NCBI RefSeq assembly: GCF_902150045.1 | Contig: NZ_CABFVU010000003.1 | Coordinates: forward strand, 248,001 to 312,000 | Reading direction: 5' to 3' | DNA from: Chitinophaga polysaccharea | GTDB lineage: Bacteria > Bacteroidota > Bacteroidia > Chitinophagales > Chitinophagaceae | DNA: 64,000 bases | Shown here: positions 61,319 to 64,000 of the stretch, piece by piece | Layout: every line of letters begins with the position of its first letter | Position numbering within the stretch: the first letter of the stretch is position 1 | Translations under genes and position numbers: made by a program | Notes under the pieces: model-generated | The model's input: only the letters and a program-made list of their open reading frames with translations | Told to the model about the DNA's origin: nothing | The model's database searches: none

Positions 61319-62251
61319 ATGAACGTAGAATCAGCGGTTGTCAGCGATATCCGTCGCTTTAATCGTTTCTATACCGGCATGATAGGCCTGCTGAACCAGC
61401 ATATTCTGGAGAGCAATCTTTCCTTATCGGAAGTAAGGGTGTTGTATGAGATAGGACAACTGGGAAAGTGTACTGCCGGGCAATTAATTGCCATCCTGAA
61501 AATAGACGGGGGATACCTTAGCCGCATGCTGAAGAAGTTTGAGAAAGGAGGGTGGCTTAACAGGCAGCAGTCTACCGCCGACGGGCGTACGTTTTTCCTT
61601 TATCTCAGTGCCTCCGGTAAAAGATTACTGTCCGGTCTTGAGGAAAAATCCACCCGTGAAATCCGGCAGCTTACCGGTCATCTCTCCGGCGAACAGCAAC
61701 GGCAGGTGGCCGGCGCCATGAAAACCATTGAACAGGTATTAACCGCGCAAGCAGGTGAACAAACTACGGATATACGTATCCGTTACAACCTCCTCCCTGG
61801 TGATGTTGGCTATCTTATTTACCTGCATGGGCAGCTGTATGCAAAGGAATCGGGTTATAACCTGGAGTTTGATGCCTATGTGTGCAAAACATTTTACGAA
61901 TTTCTTCCTACCTATAACCCGGCAAAAGACAGGATGTTCCTGGCAACCGTAAATGACCAGATTGTTGGCTCTGTAGCCATTCTCGGGTCTTCCCGGCACC
62001 TGGCCCAGTTACGCTGGTTCCTTATCCATCCCGATTACCGGGGCAAAGGACTTGGGAAAAAACTGTTGCAGGAAGCGATCGACTTCTGCAGGGAAAAAAA
62101 TTATCAGAAGGTTTACCTGATGACTACCAGCATGCAGGAAACGGCGATCGCCCTTTATAAAAAAGCCGGTTTCCGCAAAACCGGTGAGAAGCACCTGCAG
62201 CTATGGGGACAGCAGCTCTATGAGCAGCGTTACGATATGGACCTGTCTTAA
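61319..62251 (+). CDS. Fusion of a MarR-type regulator and a GNAT acetyltransferase
   Basis: A 310-residue two-domain protein. Residues 1-140 are a MarR winged helix (RRFNRFYTGMIGLLNQHILESNLSLSEVRVLYEIGQLGKCTAGQLIAILKIDGGYLSRMLKKFEKGGW). Residues about 150-310 are a GNAT domain with the acetyl-CoA loop HPDYRGKGLGKKLL and the closing ALYKKAGFRKTGE. The architecture is known in many bacteria; the acetylated substrate and how binding and catalysis are linked are unknown. The frame opens with TTG at 61271; the ATG at 61319 sits 18 bases after a promoter core and is preferred. Two dyads upstream suggest autoregulation. Confidence 0.92.
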   Translation: MNVESAVVSDIRRFNRFYTGMIGLLNQHILESNLSLSEVRVLYEIGQLGKCTAGQLIAILKIDGGYLSRMLKKFEKGGWLNRQQSTADGRTFFLYLSASGKRLLSGLEEKSTREIRQLTGHLSGEQQRQVAGAMKTIEQVLTAQAGEQTTDIRIRYNLLPGDVGYLIYLHGQLYAKESGYNLEFDAYVCKTFYEFLPTYNPAKDRMFLATVNDQIVGSVAILGSSRHLAQLRWFLIHPDYRGKGLGKKLLQEAIDFCREKNYQKVYLMTTSMQETAIALYKKAGFRKTGEKHLQLWGQQLYEQRYDMDLS

Positions 62252-62269
62252 GAGTCGCATTTACCCCTC

Positions 62270-62731
62270 TCAGGCATATTTATGTAACAGCACTATCTGC
62301 CCGAGGTGATAGGCATCATGTTCCGCCAGTCCCTGGATATAGTAAATTGCCTGGTGCTCTGTTCCCGGGAAGAGATCAAACAGCTCCTTCTCCGGGAACT
62401 TCCTGATAGTGGCGGCCATCAGCTCAAATGAATGGGCCAACCTGTGTATGGTGGCTTGCCAGTTCTCCTCCCCGTGATTTTCCGGCATATAAAAATCAGG
62501 CAGGTCGCCGTCCTGCTCCGGGGCTTCATTGTGCATGTACCGCTGCACCCGCTGGTGCCAGAAAATAACGTGGTTTACGATCTGCCAGATATTGTTGGAT
62601 CCCCCGAAAGATTTCACTGCCTGCCGGGCATCGATACGAGAGAGATGTACCTGGAACGTAACATCGATCCAGGGATCGCCATTGTAAAGCTTTTCAAGTG
62701 ATGCGGCTAAATGCTCCAGTAATAAAGACAT
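62270..62731 (-). CDS. DinB-family protein
   Basis: A 153-residue four-helix-bundle protein of the DinB type, the second in the window. Metal-site histidines are visible: NHVIFWHQRV and the C-terminal AEHDAYHLGQIVLLHKY motif. DinB proteins are probable metal- and thiol-dependent transferases; this one is uncharacterised. It ends 18 bases from the convergent MarR-GNAT gene and is divergent from the carboxylase gene. Confidence 0.88.
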   Translation of the reverse strand: MSLLLEHLAASLEKLYNGDPWIDVTFQVHLSRIDARQAVKSFGGSNNIWQIVNHVIFWHQRVQRYMHNEAPEQDGDLPDFYMPENHGEENWQATIHRLAHSFELMAATIRKFPEKELFDLFPGTEHQAIYYIQGLAEHDAYHLGQIVLLHKYA

Positions 62732-62851
62732 ACCATAGGATTTTTATTTTTAAAGATATCCGGCGCCAGACGCCGGCAGCCTTCCCGTTATTCGTAATTT
62801 ACTGAATTCTTTCCCTTATTTTTAAAGAATATAAAAACCAAAACCATCGTT

Positions 62852-64000
62852 ATGGATCAGCAGCAACTGGAAACCAACAAAAATGAAGATGCCATGCGGA
62901 TGGCAATCAGCACCATGAAACAACGCCTGGGCGTAATAGAACAGGGCGGCGGAAAGAAAAGCCTGGAAAAAGTGAGACAAAGAGGCAAGCTCACTGCCAG
63001 GGAACGTATTCAGTACCTCATCGATAAAGACACTCCCTTTACCGAGATCGGTGCATTTGCTGCATACGATATGTACGAAGAATATGGCGGATGCCCGGCA
63101 GCAGGGACCGTAGGAGGTATCGGCTATGTAAGCGGCCGCCAGTGTATGATCGTAGCCAACGATATGACCGTTAAAGCAGGGGCCTGGTTTCCTATGACCG
63201 GTAAAAAGAACCTGCGTCTCCAGGAGATCGCCATGGAAAACAGGTTGCCGGTAATCTACCTGGTAGACAGTGCCGGCGTGTTCCTGCCAATGCAGGACGA
63301 AATTTTCCCGGACAAGGAACACTTCGGCCGCGTTTTCCGCAACAATGCCCGCATGAGCGCCATGGGCATTACACAAATCGCCGCCGTTATGGGCAGCTGC
63401 GTGGCCGGCGGAGCCTACCTGCCCATTATGAGTGACGAGGTGCTGATGGTGGAAGGCAACGGCTCCATTTTCCTTGCCGGCCCCTATCTGGTGAAAGCCG
63501 CCATCGGGGAAGACGTAGATGCGGAAACGTTAGGAGGCGCTGTTACACATACCGAGATCTCCGGTATTGCGGACTATAAATTCAAATCCGATGAGGAATG
63601 CCTCGACCAGGTAAAGCGCATCGTAAGCAAAATAGGTGAGGGCGGGAACGCCGGTTTCGACCGGGTGGCGCCCCAACCGCCGGCCAAATCAACCGATGAG
63701 CTGCGCAGCATATTGCCGGCCGACAGCTCCCGGCCATACGACATGCTGGAAATAATAGAACGCATTACAGATGCCAACACATTTGATCAATACAAACAGG
63801 ACTACGGCAAAAGTATTATTTGCGGCTATGCGCGCATCGATGGATGGGCGGTAGGCATCGTTGCCAATCAACGGAAAATTGTAAAAAGCCGTAAAGGTGA
63901 AATGCAGATGGGTGGCGTTATTTATAACGACAGCGCCGATAAGGCTGCCCGCTTTATTATGAACTGCAACCAGAAAAAGATCCCGCTGGTATTCCTCCAG
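62852..64000 (+). CDS. Acyl-CoA carboxylase beta (carboxyltransferase) subunit, cut by window end
   Basis: The frame starts at ATG 62852 (MDQQQLETNKNEDAMRMAI) and is still open at 64000, so 383 residues are visible of an expected ~540. It is the carboxyltransferase subunit that moves carboxyl from biotin to an acyl-CoA. The crotonase-like fold shows KLTARERIQYLIDKD, GTVGGIGYVSGRQCMIVANDMTVKAG, VYLVDSAGVFLP, and VMGSCVAGGAYLPIMSDE with its Gly-rich oxyanion site. The DEIFPDKEHFGRVFRNNARMSAMGI segment is closest to methylcrotonyl-CoA carboxylase beta subunits, so leucine breakdown is the best guess; propionyl-CoA carboxylase is the alternative. The biotin carboxylase partner should lie beyond the window. 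Confidence 0.9.
   Translation, partial: MDQQQLETNKNEDAMRMAISTMKQRLGVIEQGGGKKSLEKVRQRGKLTARERIQYLIDKDTPFTEIGAFAAYDMYEEYGGCPAAGTVGGIGYVSGRQCMIVANDMTVKAGAWFPMTGKKNLRLQEIAMENRLPVIYLVDSAGVFLPMQDEIFPDKEHFGRVFRNNARMSAMGITQIAAVMGSCVAGGAYLPIMSDEVLMVEGNGSIFLAGPYLVKAAIGEDVDAETLGGAVTHTEISGIADYKFKSDEECLDQVKRIVSKIGEGGNAGFDRVAPQPPAKSTDELRSILPADSSRPYDMLEIIERITDANTFDQYKQDYGKSIICGYARIDGWAVGIVANQRKIVKSRKGEMQMGGVIYNDSADKAARFIMNCNQKKIPLVFLQ

Noticed and set aside
62760..62776. CCGGCG/CGCCGG hairpin upstream of the carboxylase gene
   Set aside because: Short six-base arms with no U-run and no regulatory context; could easily be chance.

Overview
The window reads as ordinary chromosome from a member of the Bacteroidota, most likely a Chitinophaga-like genus of the Chitinophagaceae. 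This rests on SusC/RagA-type proteins, a FecI/FecR pair with the Bacteroidota-type anti-sigma C-terminus, lipoboxes and signal peptides ending in AQ, almost no Shine-Dalgarno sequences, and promoter cores of the TANNTTTG type. I see no phage, insertion sequence, integron, CRISPR array, tRNA or rRNA. The window opens inside an amidohydrolase gene and closes inside an acyl-CoA carboxylase gene.

Layout. 1-6 kb: amidohydrolase C-terminus, a GH43 lipoprotein, an S41 peptidase and a GH141-like beta-helix enzyme fused to a PDZ domain. 6.3-8.7 kb: a divergent MocR regulator and EamA exporter with a paired direct repeat between them. 8.8-12.1 kb: a minus-strand cluster YciI - ECF42 sigma factor - AraC - DinB - DUF1330. 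12.4-15.4 kb: a GH51 arabinofuranosidase and two BON-domain proteins. 15.8-22.8 kb: the most unusual locus, a SusC-like outer-membrane barrel that lacks its plug, followed four bases later by a thioester alpha-2-macroglobulin that carries a SusC regulatory-plus-plug module at the place of the bait region. 22.8-25.6 kb: a repeat element and an SdpR-SdpI-hydrolase operon with overlapping genes. 25.6-33.7 kb: sulfite-oxidase-like enzyme, sterol desaturase, metallophosphoesterase, cold-shock protein, tricorn-like protease and a beta-barrel protein. 34-42.7 kb: DUF3472 lipoprotein, esterase, FabF with a TetR regulator, a FtsX-type permease and a haem-binding/cytochrome P460 fusion. 42.8-49.6 kb: AsmA-like protein, a second GH43 and a siderophore-type TonB receptor. 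49.7-54.7 kb: divergent MFS/LysR pair and a FecI-FecR pair with an AraC-like third gene but no adjacent receptor. 55-64 kb: DEAD-box helicase, quinone-oxidoreductase-like enzyme, divergent HxlR/DsbA pair, Kir-type potassium channel, sodium:solute symporter, MarR-GNAT fusion, DinB protein and acyl-CoA carboxylase beta subunit.

How the genes work together. Three arabinan-type glycosidases (two GH43, one GH51) and a GH141-like protein point to plant-polysaccharide use, but they are scattered and have no SusCD pair beside them. Several local regulators sit next to symmetric or repeated DNA that looks like their own operators (MocR, SdpR, TetR, HxlR, MarR-GNAT). Two further operator-like arrays (26.4 kb and 41.3 kb) have no regulator beside them. 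Two families of intergenic hairpin repeats recur: a GGGCTGTAACCC family in convergent gaps (2.05 and 49.6 kb) and a 9-base-periodic GATT family (22.8 and 35.3 kb).

The best candidate for an undescribed system is the plug-less barrel plus plug-bearing macroglobulin (15795-22833). I infer that the macroglobulin lends its plug to the barrel in trans, which would dock a covalent protein trap on the outer membrane.
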